This document shows positions 41,153-52,580 of a stretch of DNA of 64,000 nucleotides, one piece after another. The stretch lies in assembly GCF_001661345.1 (NCBI RefSeq), contig NW_017962918.1, forward strand, positions 744,001 to 808,000, given 5' to 3'. Source of the stretch: Ascoidea rubescens DSM 1968. Taxonomy: Eukaryota > Ascomycota > Saccharomycetes > Ascoideales > Ascoideaceae. The stretch's first letter is position 1. The number at the start of each line of letters is the position of its first letter. The notes below the pieces were generated by a model. It ran no database searches and was not told where the DNA came from. It saw only the letters and a program-made list of their open reading frames with translations. The position numbers and the translations under genes were made by a program.

Positions 41153-44100
41153 TCACATCTCTTCCACTCTTTTTTCAACATACTCCTTCATCTTTTCTGC
41201 ATCTAAATAAACCCATGAATCCTGTTCATTGTAAATCTGTGCATTGCTAAACATTTGTCTTAGATCTGTTAGAAAATCATCAAATGATACGTATATTTTG
41301 TTCTTTAAATTCAAAATTAACTCGTTCAAACTAATTGGCTTCTTGATAATCTGGTAATAATCCCCATACATCTCCTTGGAAGGCAATCTTAAGAAAAGCT
41401 CGCATCTTAAATGATTGTCCTTTTCATCTCTTAACTTTTTGATTTCTGTAATCAACTTCAATGCCTTATCGATAAATTCATCACCAATTCCATTATCGTT
41501 ACTATTTACATCATTATCATCTGTTTCTTTTTCTTTTTCTCTTTCTTTGATTCGGCCATTACTAGCTCCATTTCTAATGGTGACTTTTCTTCTTTTTCGA
41601 CTTCCTCTTCCAATTCGAACTTTCATTCCACCATTATTATTTCTCTTATTTTCATCTTTGCCTTCATCTTCAAAATCCATATCTTCTTCATATTCATTTT
41701 TACTACTATCACGCTCATAATTATCATTCTCGTTTTCGTTTTCATAGTCTTCTTCTTTTTCTTCATCATTATGATGATCATTTTCCAGACTTGTATCCTT
41801 TTTAAATCCATTTATCCCTGGTGATCCTCGGGTTTTTATTCCTCTAGTTCTACTCCTTTTACCAACAACTTTTTTCTTTGCTTCTTCAATTTCTTCAATT
41901 TCTTCAATTTCCTCCTTTTTCTCCTTCTCTAGATTTTCCAATTCCCCTACTTTAATAATTCTCTTATTTCGTCTTCTTTCCAATGCTTGTCGTTTTCTAA
42001 GAATAATCTCATCAACACTATCTCTATCTCCACTATCCATAGCATCCAACCATTGCGCTTCAGTTAATCCGTCATCATAAATAACTTTTTTTCTTTCTCT
42101 TGTTCTACCAATTGCTTCATTCTTGGGTTTCAATTGAACAGCAATAAACTTCTCGCTAAATACTTCAGGTAATTCGTCATCTGTCATTAATCTTGGAATA
42201 ACTGCACCATTGTTACGCTCTCTAGCCTCTCTTTTAGCTAATGCTATTCTTTCAATATCAATATCATTAAATACAACCTTTTCATTCTCAGTTCTAGCCA
42301 AGATTCCGTTCAATTCATCATCATCTAAATCTTCGTCTTCATCTTCCCCATTTTTCTTTTTCCTTTCTTCATCTTCTAATAATCTCCTTAAAAACGCTTC
42401 TTGTTCTTCCGCTGTTGATTTATTATCAAATTTACCAGCTTGAATAACTTTTCCATCGATATCTAATTTTTTATGTGCTCTTTCTAATATAACTTCTTCA
42501 ACTGAATCATTAGATATTAACCTTAAGATTCGGACTTCATTTTTTTGTCCAATCCTATGCGCACGATCTTGTGCTTGTAAATCTTGATGAGGATTCCAAT
42601 CTGTGTCAAAAATTATAACTGTATCTGCACTTTGTAGATTTAATCCTAATCCACCAGCTCTCGTTGATAATAAAAATGCAAAATATTGTGAATCAGGTCT
42701 ATTAAATGTTTTTAACATATCTTGTCTATCATCCGCTTTAGTTCCACCATCTAATCGAAGATATTTCAAATTTCTTAATCTTAAATAATCTTCCATTATA
42801 TCCATGACTTGTGTCATTTGAAAAAAAATTAAAACTTTATGATTTGTGACTTTTAATTTGGGCAAGATTCTATCCAATAACTCAAATTTTCCTGAAGTTC
42901 TCCATAATAAATCATTATTAACTTTACTTGGATTGATAACATTTTCAACATCTTCAAATACAAATGGATGATTACATATTTTCCTTAATTGCATCACTTT
43001 ATTATTTAATCCTTTGATTCCAGATTTATGATTTCCCTTATTATCATCTCCAATGATTAGTGCATTATATTTCAACATTTGTTGGTAAAGACTCTTTTGT
43101 AATGCTGATAATTTACATTTAACAACCCTTTCAACTTTATCTGGTAAATCCTTTTCAACATCTTTTTTCAATCTTCTTAATAGGAAGGGTCTTAAAACTT
43201 TATGCAATCTTTTGATAATTAATAATGTTTCTTCTTCAGTTAATTCCATTTTATCTTGTGATCCAGCATTAGCAAATGGGGTATTAAACCACTCATCAAA
43301 TGTTTTAACAGATTTGAAAATTTTTGGCAAGACAAAATTTAATAAAGCCCATAATTCTGGTAAATTATTTTGCAATGGAGTTCCTGTTAAGATTAGTCTA
43401 TTTTTAGTCTTATAAAAATGACTTAATGTGTAAGATAATTTGGAATTTGCGTTTTTCATTCTATGACCTTCGTCGATTATCATATGAATCCAATTATATC
43501 TTGATAAAAGAGCCTTGTCCTTAATAACATATTCGTATGTTGTTAGTAATACTTGGAAATCGTTTTGTCTAATTCTGTGTTGTAATAATTTTCTTTGGGG
43601 TGGAGTACCTTTATAAATTATTTTTTTGACTGATGGAGCCCATTTTTCGAATTCTAATGTCCAATTTGTTATAGTTGATAGAGGCACTAGAACTAGATAT
43701 GGTCCATATTGTTTTTTGTATTGAATTAAATAAGTTATTAAAGAAATTGATTGAATAGTTTTACCAAGACCCATTTCATCAGCCAATATACCATTAAGAT
43801 TATTATTATATAGTGAAACCATCCATTCTAAACCCTTCACTTGATATTCTTTAAGAGTTCCACCAACTAAGATTGAAGGTTGTTTAAGGATTGTTTCTTT
43901 AATTCTATGAGCGACTTGGTAATAATCACTTTTTTCTTGATTTTCGTTATCATCGTCGACTGATTCATCCTGGTTTGTTTGAGATTCGTTATTTGAGTAG
44001 AGAATGTTTTTTAATTTTGAATCATTTTGTTGGACTTTGACAGCTTGAGATAAAGATTCTAAAAAGGAGTTTGTTTGTCTTAGTAAGTGAGTGATTCTCT

Positions 44101-45564
44101 TATCTTTTGTTTGATCTAGTAATTTTATATAAGCTTCTTCATCATTTGCTTTTAAGGCTTTTAATCTATCCTTTGCGTTCTTTTCAAGTTTTTTAGTTTC
44201 GTCTTTTTCTATTTGGGTATGGTAGTGGTTTAGGTTTTTTATTAGTAGTAATCTTTTTGGTTCTTTTTTTGATTTTTTAATTAATATTGAGTCAATGTTA
44301 ATTAGTATTTTTTTAATTTTTTTCAATTTTAGAGTGTATTCCAATTGTTGTTTTTCTCTTCTTTGTTGTTCTTCTAGTTGTTCAGCTAATCTTGAGGTTT
44401 GAGGAGTTAAGATTTTGTTTCTAATGAAAGCGTTTCTAAAAATGGAGGAAGCTAGTAAAGTTAGATTTGGAGAAGGATTGTAAAAGTGAGAAGAAGTAAT
44501 GTGAACTAAACGATCTTTGTTTGATACTTGATGTATAAGATTTTTTCTGATTTTTTTTTGTTTTTGTAGTAATTTTAAGGAGTTTAGTTCTATAAGAGCA
44601 TTTTTTTTCAAGAGATCTATGTTTGGGGGAGTGTGGTCTAGGTTGTTTAAATCAGATAATAATAGGTCGTTGAAGTTCAAAGTAGCTAAGTTTGAAGGAA
44701 GATTTTCTAGAGTATCTATTCTATTTAGGATTTGTTTTTCAATCTTAATTTCAGTGGAGTTGTTGCCTAGTTTATCAAAACCAGTTATGTTGTTTATAAA
44801 ATGAGAACTTTTTTTGATGTTTCCAATGATTTTTGCTTTTTCTTCGTAATCTTTTATGATTGAGTCATTTATTATGATTTCCTTTAAGTTTATATCTTGA
44901 TTATTTTTTTTGTTATTGGTGATGTTGTTATTGGTGTTATTGGCGTTATTAGATAGATTAATTTGAATGTTTAAGGGTAAATCTAAGTCATAGGATAGTA
45001 ATTGGAAGGAAACCAATTGATCTTTTAATAAATTCAAGTCATGATTTTTGATTTTATTGCCATTATTGGTGTTATTGGTATTATTATTGGTATTATTATT
45101 GGTATTATTATTGATATTTTTGAGTTTATAACTGTTGATTTGATTTAGTTTTGATAGATGGTCATCGTAATCATTTGAGATTGATTTGAATATATCTTCT
45201 AATGCATTTAATTGCAATTCTAGTGATTTACTGTTATTTATGTTATTTATGTTATTGTTGAGAGTGGGATAATTATTATTATTATCATTGTTGTTTAGGC
45301 TATTCAAATTGTTTAAATCATTTAAATTAAGATCGTTTTTGTTGATTTTTTTCTTGTATAGTTTTTGATAGGTTAGTAGTAAAGATTGAACTTCGGATAT
45401 AGATTGTGGATAAGTGTAAGTAGGTATGGTGTTATTGGGATTGATACTATTGTTTAGATTATTATTCAAGTCAAGATTTGATTTTATAGATTGCAAATAG
45501 TTTTGGCTGTTGATTTGGTTCGTGATTTGCGAATTAAGCTGAGAGTTATTTTGAAGCAACCTAA

Positions 45565-45595
<31 letters not shown>

Positions 45596-45679
45596 GGTGT
45601 TATTGTTGTTGCTGCTATTGTTGTTGTTTACACTACTGATGGTGTTATTTATGTTGGTAGCAGTGGTCGAGGAAGTCAT
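41153..45679 (-). CDS. STH1: RSC chromatin-remodelling ATPase Sth1
   Basis: 1508 residues from the ATG at 45679; upstream codons in frame have no ATG. Order: Asn-rich N-terminus, a region like Sth1's N-terminal helical part ([17 protein letters not shown]), HSA-type helices ([18 protein letters not shown]), the SNF2 ATPase with ADEMGLGKT (Lys640), DEGH and helicase C motifs ([21 protein letters not shown]), acidic/basic linkers including GRGSRKRRK, and a C-terminal bromodomain (final 110 residues). Sequence between domains ([30 protein letters not shown]) follows Sth1 more closely than Snf2. Sth1 is the essential motor of RSC, which clears nucleosomes from promoters. It is somewhat longer than the Saccharomyces protein (1359), mostly through Asn runs. 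Confidence 0.95.
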
Positions 45680-46279
45680 TTTGCAAGTGTCGAAGGTGAA
45701 AAGCAGTGAAATATTCAATGATAAGGACAATTTGCAGCAGAAAAAGCGCAGGGCCTGGTAAACAGAGAAAGGCAGAATAAAGCAGTAACAAATCAAAGGA
45801 CCCTTTGGGCAAAAAGCAGACAGACAAAAAGTGAAATTGCAGTAAATGAGCTTCGAGGTTCTCAGAACGCAGCAGAGAGAAAGCAAGCAGAACAGTCTGG
45901 GTGGTTCTCGGTGGCAAAGACAGGGGAGCGGTGGCAGTTTCGTGAACAAAACAGCAGTCAAAGGACAAGCAGAGAACGCTGGGAGAAGGCTCTTTCGCTC
46001 AGGCAGCAGCGATGTTAGCAAAAATGGCAGCACAGGAAACAAAGGCCTGGAGCCACCGCATTTTCGCCACTACTACACGTGACATGCACGCACTGGTCGG
46101 AAGTCGCGATATGTGCAGAAGGCTGCAGAATGTGACGTATATGTGTATGATGTTCCGTGTTGGTGGTACTTCCGTACTAGTGGTACTTCCCTACTGCTGA
46201 TGCTGATATCAATGGTTGTATAAAGGGCTCTAAATATATAAAAATAAAACAAAAAGACTATAAACTGCACAGGCCCTGT
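45680..46279. other. Upstream region of STH1 / 3' side of AGP2
   Basis: About 600 bases, GC-richer than average through about 46200. The STH1 frame runs open far into it without ATG, which is a composition effect. No gene seen. Confidence 0.5.
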
Positions 46280-47959
46280 TTAGCCGAAGATCCAGTCGAG
46301 TACTCTCTGGACCATATTAAGATCTTTCTTGTTCCTGGTCTCAAGTTCCTGGTAGTACTTTATTTCGTGCTCTTCGATTTCACGTAACCCACTCACCAAA
46401 TCGGCTTCTTCTGGTTTGACAAACTTGGTCTTGAACACCAACTTCCACATGCAAAAGACAAAAATGGAGATGAAAAGCATCAAGTAATCATAAAGGAAAT
46501 TCTCAATGCTCCACATTCCGGGCAAGAAATTAGTGTATCCCAACAAGATGACCATGACAAAAGTGAAAAACAATCCAACCATAGCAGTGTAAGGCTGACC
46601 CCATCCTTTATATGTAAACGAGTTTCTATCAATGCCTTGGGCTTTGCATGCTCTGTAGAATCCCAAATAAGTTACACACATGAAACTGAAATTCAAAACC
46701 TGTGCACCACTACATAGTGAAACCAACCAATTAAAGACTGTGGCAGTACCGCTACCTAATTGAAGCAAAGAAAGTAATGAGAATCCAACACCCAATGCAA
46801 CACCATAGATTGGAACACCTTGTTTATTGCAAATGGCAAACCATTTGGGAGCATATCCCTTAAGTGCCAACCCATATAAGCATCTGGAAGAACAATATAA
46901 ATAAGAGTTACCTGCGGAAAATGCTGATGTTAAACACAATGCATTGACAATATGGGGCAAAACAGTAATACCCAAGTTTTCCATTGCAACAACATAGGGC
47001 GAGACTGTAGCATCACCTCCAGACGTAGTGCTCATTTTATAAAGTAAATTGGCATCATTATATGGAACCAAGACACCAACACTGATGGCACCTCCAATAT
47101 AAAAGAAAACAAGACGGTAGAAGAATGTTTTAAAGGCTCTAGGCATCACTTTTCTTGGATTGATGGTTTCTCCTGCAATCATTGAAATATACTCTGCTCC
47201 AACAATAGTGAAAACAGCAATAAACATGGCACCAGCTAAAAACCCTTCAAATCTACCAAGTGTTCCAGTAGCAAGATACTCTGCAAATGCTCCAGGGTCT
47301 CTCCAATATCTGAAGCCAAACGCATCTCTCTGTGGATTACCACCCACCATTGCGATAAAACTAAAACATAATAGCCCAACAGCTAATAACAATTTACCCA
47401 ATGATAGCCAAAATTCGGATTCACCATACCATTGAACCGCAAACACATTTAAGACTGTATACATGACAATTTGAATGCAAAACGTTATCGCAGGCGAATA
47501 ATCATTTCTCCAAAAGTGAATCATACCATTAACTGCTGTAATTTCATAGGGAATATAGATGGCTTCCATAATGTAGAAATTGTAACCAACTGCGGCTTCG
47601 AATGCTGGATCAATAACTCTACCAGCTATAGTGATAAATGGAGAATCAACCGGCAAATAACTCACCATTTCACCACAACTTGCAATAACTAAAAGAAACA
47701 CAGCACTCCAGAGGAAAAACGATAGAAATAAGGATCCTGGTCCACCTCTAACCAATGCTATACCAATACTGATAAAAAGTGCTGAACCAATAGAACCACC
47801 GATAGCAATTAATTGGACATGTCTGGATTCCAATCTACGCTTTGTATGACTTTTGTGATAATCATAGGCCACCTCAGTGACTTCACCACTTGCTGGTTCA
47901 TCGTGGATCGAACTAGATTCGTTTTTCACTTCAATACCGTAACCTTCTTTTGAATTCAT
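46280..47959 (-). CDS. AGP2: Amino acid/polyamine permease-family protein Agp2
   Basis: A 559-residue APC-superfamily membrane protein with about twelve transmembrane segments between residues 50 and 510. The start of the core, RRLESRHVQLIAIGGSIGSALF, and segments such as MVGGNPQRDAFGF, GAEYISMIAGE and SAGNSYLYCSSR follow S. cerevisiae Agp2. That protein takes up carnitine and regulates polyamine and other uptake at the plasma membrane. The acidic N-terminal tail and the cytosolic C-tail (EIEEHEIKYYQELE) also match. Substrate specificity in this species is inferred. The start is preceded by three copies of a CCAAAAACAAAAT-like sequence in the 5' leader (47961-48002). Other permease paralogues are less similar in these signatures. 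Confidence 0.88.
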   Translation of the reverse strand: MNSKEGYGIEVKNESSSIHDEPASGEVTEVAYDYHKSHTKRRLESRHVQLIAIGGSIGSALFISIGIALVRGGPGSLFLSFFLWSAVFLLVIASCGEMVSYLPVDSPFITIAGRVIDPAFEAAVGYNFYIMEAIYIPYEITAVNGMIHFWRNDYSPAITFCIQIVMYTVLNVFAVQWYGESEFWLSLGKLLLAVGLLCFSFIAMVGGNPQRDAFGFRYWRDPGAFAEYLATGTLGRFEGFLAGAMFIAVFTIVGAEYISMIAGETINPRKVMPRAFKTFFYRLVFFYIGGAISVGVLVPYNDANLLYKMSTTSGGDATVSPYVVAMENLGITVLPHIVNALCLTSAFSAGNSYLYCSSRCLYGLALKGYAPKWFAICNKQGVPIYGVALGVGFSLLSLLQLGSGTATVFNWLVSLCSGAQVLNFSFMCVTYLGFYRACKAQGIDRNSFTYKGWGQPYTAMVGLFFTFVMVILLGYTNFLPGMWSIENFLYDYLMLFISIFVFCMWKLVFKTKFVKPEEADLVSGLREIEEHEIKYYQELETRNKKDLNMVQRVLDWIFG

Positions 47960-48628
47960 GTTTGTTTTTGGATTTTGTTTTTGGATTTTGTTTTTGGATA
48001 TTTTTTTTGAATATTTCTTTTGAATAAAGATGAAAAATTAATGGAAAAGAAACAACTTCACTATTCTTTCAGTATTCTTTTCTTTTCTAATATCTCGATA
48101 CTCTTTTCTTTTTCGTAAACAGAAATAATTGAGATTGTTAAACAACCAATAAAAGAATAAATACTTAAGACATTCAAACTCGAACTAACAAGAGCTGGAA
48201 AAATTCTTTTATTTATATAAATTGGAACAACTAGACTGCGTCCATAGTATGATGAGATAGTAGTACAGTAATACAACCGTAGAACAGTGAAATAGTTTAT
48301 TATAAGATATGAAATGCTCCATTGCCAATCGTAATTTTCAGTAAAGGAATAACTAAAGCTAATCGATATCTACTATCTGTTTTTCAGTTGTGCTCAGAGC
48401 CCTCCAATAGTGGTTTACCAGAGAGATCGACGCCAACGGAGGCCTGTTGTATCGGGATCCTGTCTCGCAGGCGAGATTCATGCTGCAGTCACGCGTCTGC
48501 GGTCTTTTAGGTGTTTTAGGCCTGCGTTTGTTGGCTGCCCACCCCTGCGTGTGCGGGCGGCGGCACAGTGCGCTTCTTCTGATAGGCTGAGCACTGCAGG
48601 CAGATAACCCGGCGGGAGCAGCACAGAG

Positions 48629-48686
48629 CTCGTTGAGAAGCACTCTCTTTGAGAGTTCTCGTTGAGAAGCGCTCTCTTGGGCAACA
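48629..48686. repeat. 29-base tandem duplication
   Basis: Two adjacent units beginning CTCGTTGAGAAGC at 48629 and 48658, with the CTCTCTT parts also matching; they diverge only near the unit ends. Lies in a GC-rich intergenic island. Confidence 0.75.
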
Positions 48687-48963
48687 ACACCAGTAGAGGG
48701 ACTCTCTTGGAGAAGGCTTTACTGGCTTTTCTTGCCTTCTTTTGTTTCCAGTGGCCTAAAATCAACCGTTGATACGCTGATAATGGTACACAAATCACTG
48801 AACAGACCAGTTTCTAGAAAAATGTCGCTCGAAAGATCTGTGATTAATGTCTGAGGTTGCACTTCTTCAAAAAAGAAAATTATTATTGGGGTTGTCACCC
48901 CATCCTATGTCATTTGGTTTTTCCTTCGCTAACTGAATTTATCTACGGTGTGTACTGCTCTGT

Positions 48964-49110
48964 TTATTTTCTTACATTCAGCAGAAAATACGAGAAAAAA
49001 AGATCAATGTAAGAAAGACCAATCATTAATAACTGGAAGCATATCAACATTTCACTTGTAGTCCCTGGAACAGCAGTGGCAGCACCACCAGCTGGGACTG
49101 GGAAGTCCAT
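48964..49110 (-). CDS. Possible small membrane protein or terminal exon
   Basis: A 48-codon frame from ATG 49110 (MDFPVPAGGAATAVPG...) with a hydrophobic second half ending NVRK. The first 20 codons use GCT/GGT/CCA/GTC/TTC heavily, unlike the surrounding AT-rich DNA. The frame is open to a TTTGATTTCAG-like acceptor at about 49130, so it may be the last exon of a spliced gene. I could not find the matching upstream exon or a clear branch site. Not recognised. Confidence 0.28.
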   Translation of the reverse strand: MDFPVPAGGAATAVPGTTSEMLICFQLLMIGLSYIDLFFSYFLLNVRK

Positions 49111-51600
49111 AGCTTTTTCAAGTTTGTTCCTGAAATCAAAAATCAAAAATCAAAAATCAAAAGAAATAGTTCAGTATACATTTAATTTCAATCTAAAATA
49201 AAACTGTTAAATTCTTGTTTCTAGCCTAAATTTCCATACTTTAATTAAAGGCAAGAGTATAATATTTGGAAAATTGTGTAGACTTCCTAATTTTTATCAT
49301 TATATGGCTACTACACGCTATAGTATCCATTTGATATACTAAATTGAATATATTCGAAGAAAAAGAAACAAAAAAAGCATTATTTATCCTACTCAGATAG
49401 CTTAATATTAAATTGTAATAACTTATGTCATTTGATAACAAACCTAATAACAATAATCTCAGCTACATTGTTCAATTGTATTATGTATAATAACTATAAT
49501 CATTATCCTTTATTATCTATCAGTAATTTAAATAACATTCTAAATAATATTTTAAATAATAGTATATAAAAAATCTCATGAGTTCAACATGTAAAATCAC
49601 AAATCAATTAACTGTAAATTATACAAAATGGCATCAACTTATAATTGAGTTTTAGTAATATCATATCTCTATATACAGAACAAATAGAATATAAGATATT
49701 GTAACATATGAATAATTTATTAAATTTTGATTGACTGAAAATATATTGATTACTGAATATATTTTATCAATTCCATTTATTCACTCAACTAAAATTTCCT
49801 AATAACATTATGTTTTTCAGTAACCAAATTAAATTAAATTAAATTAAATTGAGTCTGTTAATTATATTATTTGAAAACTTGAAATTGCATTCATTTACTA
49901 TTTTCAAGTTGATAAACAAGGTGTTTATCAATATTTGCACCTAAAAAAGCTATGGGTTTCCACAAAATTAAATTCTTTTAGTCTTTTAGTGCGATTACAG
50001 GTTTTTGACTCTTTAAAATTAAGCTTTTCAAACTTTATTCCTCGATCTAATCAAATTATAATTTGTTATTTGATTAACCTTAAAAGCTTGCCTTCTACAA
50101 TTATTTAATAATTTATTATCTGCTATTCAGTCTTCTATCGAATTAGCCAATATCGATCATTATCATCACTGATTATTATTCAAGGGTTTTTTTATCTATC
50201 AAAAAAAATACTAAAAATAAAAATAAAAACAATAAATTAATGTTTTTTAAATCTATCAAAACTAACTAACTAGATAAATAAATACATACAATCTAAAAAC
50301 TATCCAATTTAAGAATAAGAATTCAAGACAATAAATCGATTTTTCTAAAAACTCAAAAACACCGAAATAACAAACTCTTTAAATGAATATATAACTATAT
50401 GAATAGATAAATAAAATTAGAATTCTCAAGCCAACGACTTTCTGAATATTCAGCATGATATTATGGAAATAAATACGCAATACTGTATCACTTACACCAT
50501 TGCTACATCCCTCCTTAGCATCATCTCGTGAAGGAGATACCCCAGTCTCAGCTTCACCAAATAGCGTTTCTTTTGACACCAGTCCAGAATATGTCCTCAG
50601 ATAATGCACCAGATAACGCTTCAACCCCTTCTATCAGAACACCCCTCTAACAAGGCAGAGCACGCTTTGAATGTTACCCGAAAACAGTCCACACACAACA
50701 AAATTTCTGAGCAGCAAAAAACTTCAATTCTGTTATTTTTGCTGCCAACTCATCTTTTAGCATTGCTCCAGTCTCTCCAAATTTTAGATTAGCATTTAGC
50801 ATTTGGGGATGCACATAACCACGAGCAAATGACGATACAGCTTTTTCAACCATATTTGAAATCTCTACTCTATCGTATTCAGCGCAAAAAGATCCATATC
50901 AATTTATGTTTTTTTTGGGGGTATCAGCTTACTTTCCACTAAAACAAAGTTCTCTTAATTGGAATCATGAGTCTTTTACTTTCTTTCTATGGATTTTTGA
51001 TTAAAGGCATTGAACTACAAATCTTTTGATTTTTTAATCTTTTCTTCTTTTGGTCAATGTTAAACAAAATGCAAAAATCCTTCTTCAGTATTTTCTAAAT
51101 CTTTTTTTAATAATTTATCTATTTCCACCTATCTCACTCTATCCTGATGTCTTTAAATAGGAAATAAATGATGATAGCTCAACTCCAACAATACTTTAGC
51201 TTATACTATTTTGATAATTGTTTCATCGATTGGGTTTAAGATTTGTGAAACATAGAAGTTCGACTGTTAGAACTTTATTAGCATTTTAGATACCAGGCTA
51301 TTAGAAAACAGTGAGTCATGGTTCTCTGGGGCTTTTTTTTCTTTCTGACTTTCCCTTTTTCTATTTTGCTATGCCAAAAATATAAATAGAACACTGCAAA
51401 ACAAAATCCTCACTTTTATGTCCTCTGTTGTTTTGAGACCCAACTAAATTGAGCAAATCATGCATATCTATGCCAGACCAGGCAAACCCAGCATATTCAC
51501 GTACAATCCACGCATCTGGGTTCGATCATTATCTTTTTATTATATCTAACCACCAGAAAACCTTTCAAGCAACTATACTTCACCAGTTCCATTATCCAAA

Positions 51601-52311
51601 ATGGTCTTAGTTGATGAAGGTGATCCTGATCCAATTTTTTCTGAGTTAAATGCGCCATACATCAAGCTATACACTGCCCCTACTCCCAATGGTCAAAAGG
51701 TTTCCATTTTACTTGAACTACTAAAAATAAAATACCATGTCAGATCAATAAGCTTGTCTCAAAAGGAGCAAAAAGAAGACTGGTTTATCAAACTAAATCC
51801 CAATGGCAGAATTCCGGTGTTAAGTTATGCTAATTCAAAGGGCAAAAAATTCTCAATAATGGAAAGCGCTTCTATCATGTTGTTTTTAGTTGACAAATTT
51901 GATAAAACAAATAAATTCACTTTTGAATACGGTTCAAAAAATTATAATAAAATGTTACAGTGGATTTTTTTTCAAATGGCTAACATTGGTCCAATTCAAG
52001 GTCAGATTTGCCACTTTAAATTTTACTTACCCCCTGATAAAATGCCAAACACTAAACAATATGATCAAATTTTAGAAGATTATGATAAAGAAATTAAAAA
52101 TTATTATCAAATTTTAGAAAATCAATTAATTAAAAATAGCTCGGGCTATTTGGTTGGGGACCATTTATCAGTAGCTGATTTAATTCATTTTCCCTGGATT
52201 TACGAATGCTTTTGTATAAATATCGACTTGCAAAGTTATCCTCATTTAAATAATTGGTTAAATAGTATAAATAAAATACCTGCAGTTCAAAGGGGTATGC
52301 GTGTTCCATAA
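51601..52311 (+). CDS. Glutathione S-transferase, Ure2-like
   Basis: 236 residues. A thioredoxin-fold N-domain (about 18-105) has YTAPTPNGQKVSILLELL, the cis-Pro loop NPNGRIPVL and the glutathione-contacting ESAS at about 93-96. An all-helical C-domain follows, with WIFFQMANIGPIQGQ and the N-capping VADLIHFPW. These match the Ure2/YfcG class of GSTs with Asn in place of a catalytic Tyr or Ser. Unlike Ure2 there is no Asn-rich prion domain, only about 17 leader residues. Likely function is glutathione conjugation or disulfide/peroxide reduction; nitrogen-catabolite control is not implied. C-terminus RVP carries no peroxisomal signal. Confidence 0.88.
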   Translation: MVLVDEGDPDPIFSELNAPYIKLYTAPTPNGQKVSILLELLKIKYHVRSISLSQKEQKEDWFIKLNPNGRIPVLSYANSKGKKFSIMESASIMLFLVDKFDKTNKFTFEYGSKNYNKMLQWIFFQMANIGPIQGQICHFKFYLPPDKMPNTKQYDQILEDYDKEIKNYYQILENQLIKNSSGYLVGDHLSVADLIHFPWIYECFCINIDLQSYPHLNNWLNSINKIPAVQRGMRVP

Positions 52312-52580
52312 TTTATATACCATATAGTGAAATACACAATACTTTTAACTTGTAATTACTCGCATATTATCATTATGTTGTATATTATATGTTGTATATC
52401 ATATGTTGTATATCATATATTGTATATTGTATATATTTATTGAATTATTTTAATGTAATTTAAATAAATATAATAGTTTCATCATAATTGTTTAAAATAT
52501 CGTCAACCATAAAAAAAGTAAAAAAAATTATATGCAATTAATTTTGTCTTATTATAGTCATGAGCCATGATATCACTATC

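Larger units (their letters stand above)
47960..51600. other. 3.6 kb gene-poor region
   Basis: No confident gene. 48.4-48.7 kb is GC-rich and contains a 29-base tandem duplication and an ACGCGT. 49.0-49.13 kb holds a possible small exon (separate entry). 49.15-50.4 kb is extremely AT-rich with many ATATT/TAAAT runs. 50.44-50.83 kb is a more complex island without a clear frame. 50.9-51.6 kb is the GST promoter side. No tRNA recognised. Confidence 0.45.

Noticed and set aside
45680-46042. Extending STH1 by 121 residues at the N-terminus
   Set aside because: The upstream part contains no ATG in frame and its Cys/Leu/Phe-rich sequence is unlike any Sth1; the ATG at 45679 is used.
50674-50680. 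TTACCCG, a Reb1-like site on the minus strand
   Set aside because: A single short match about 900 bases from the nearest gene start is not meaningful alone.
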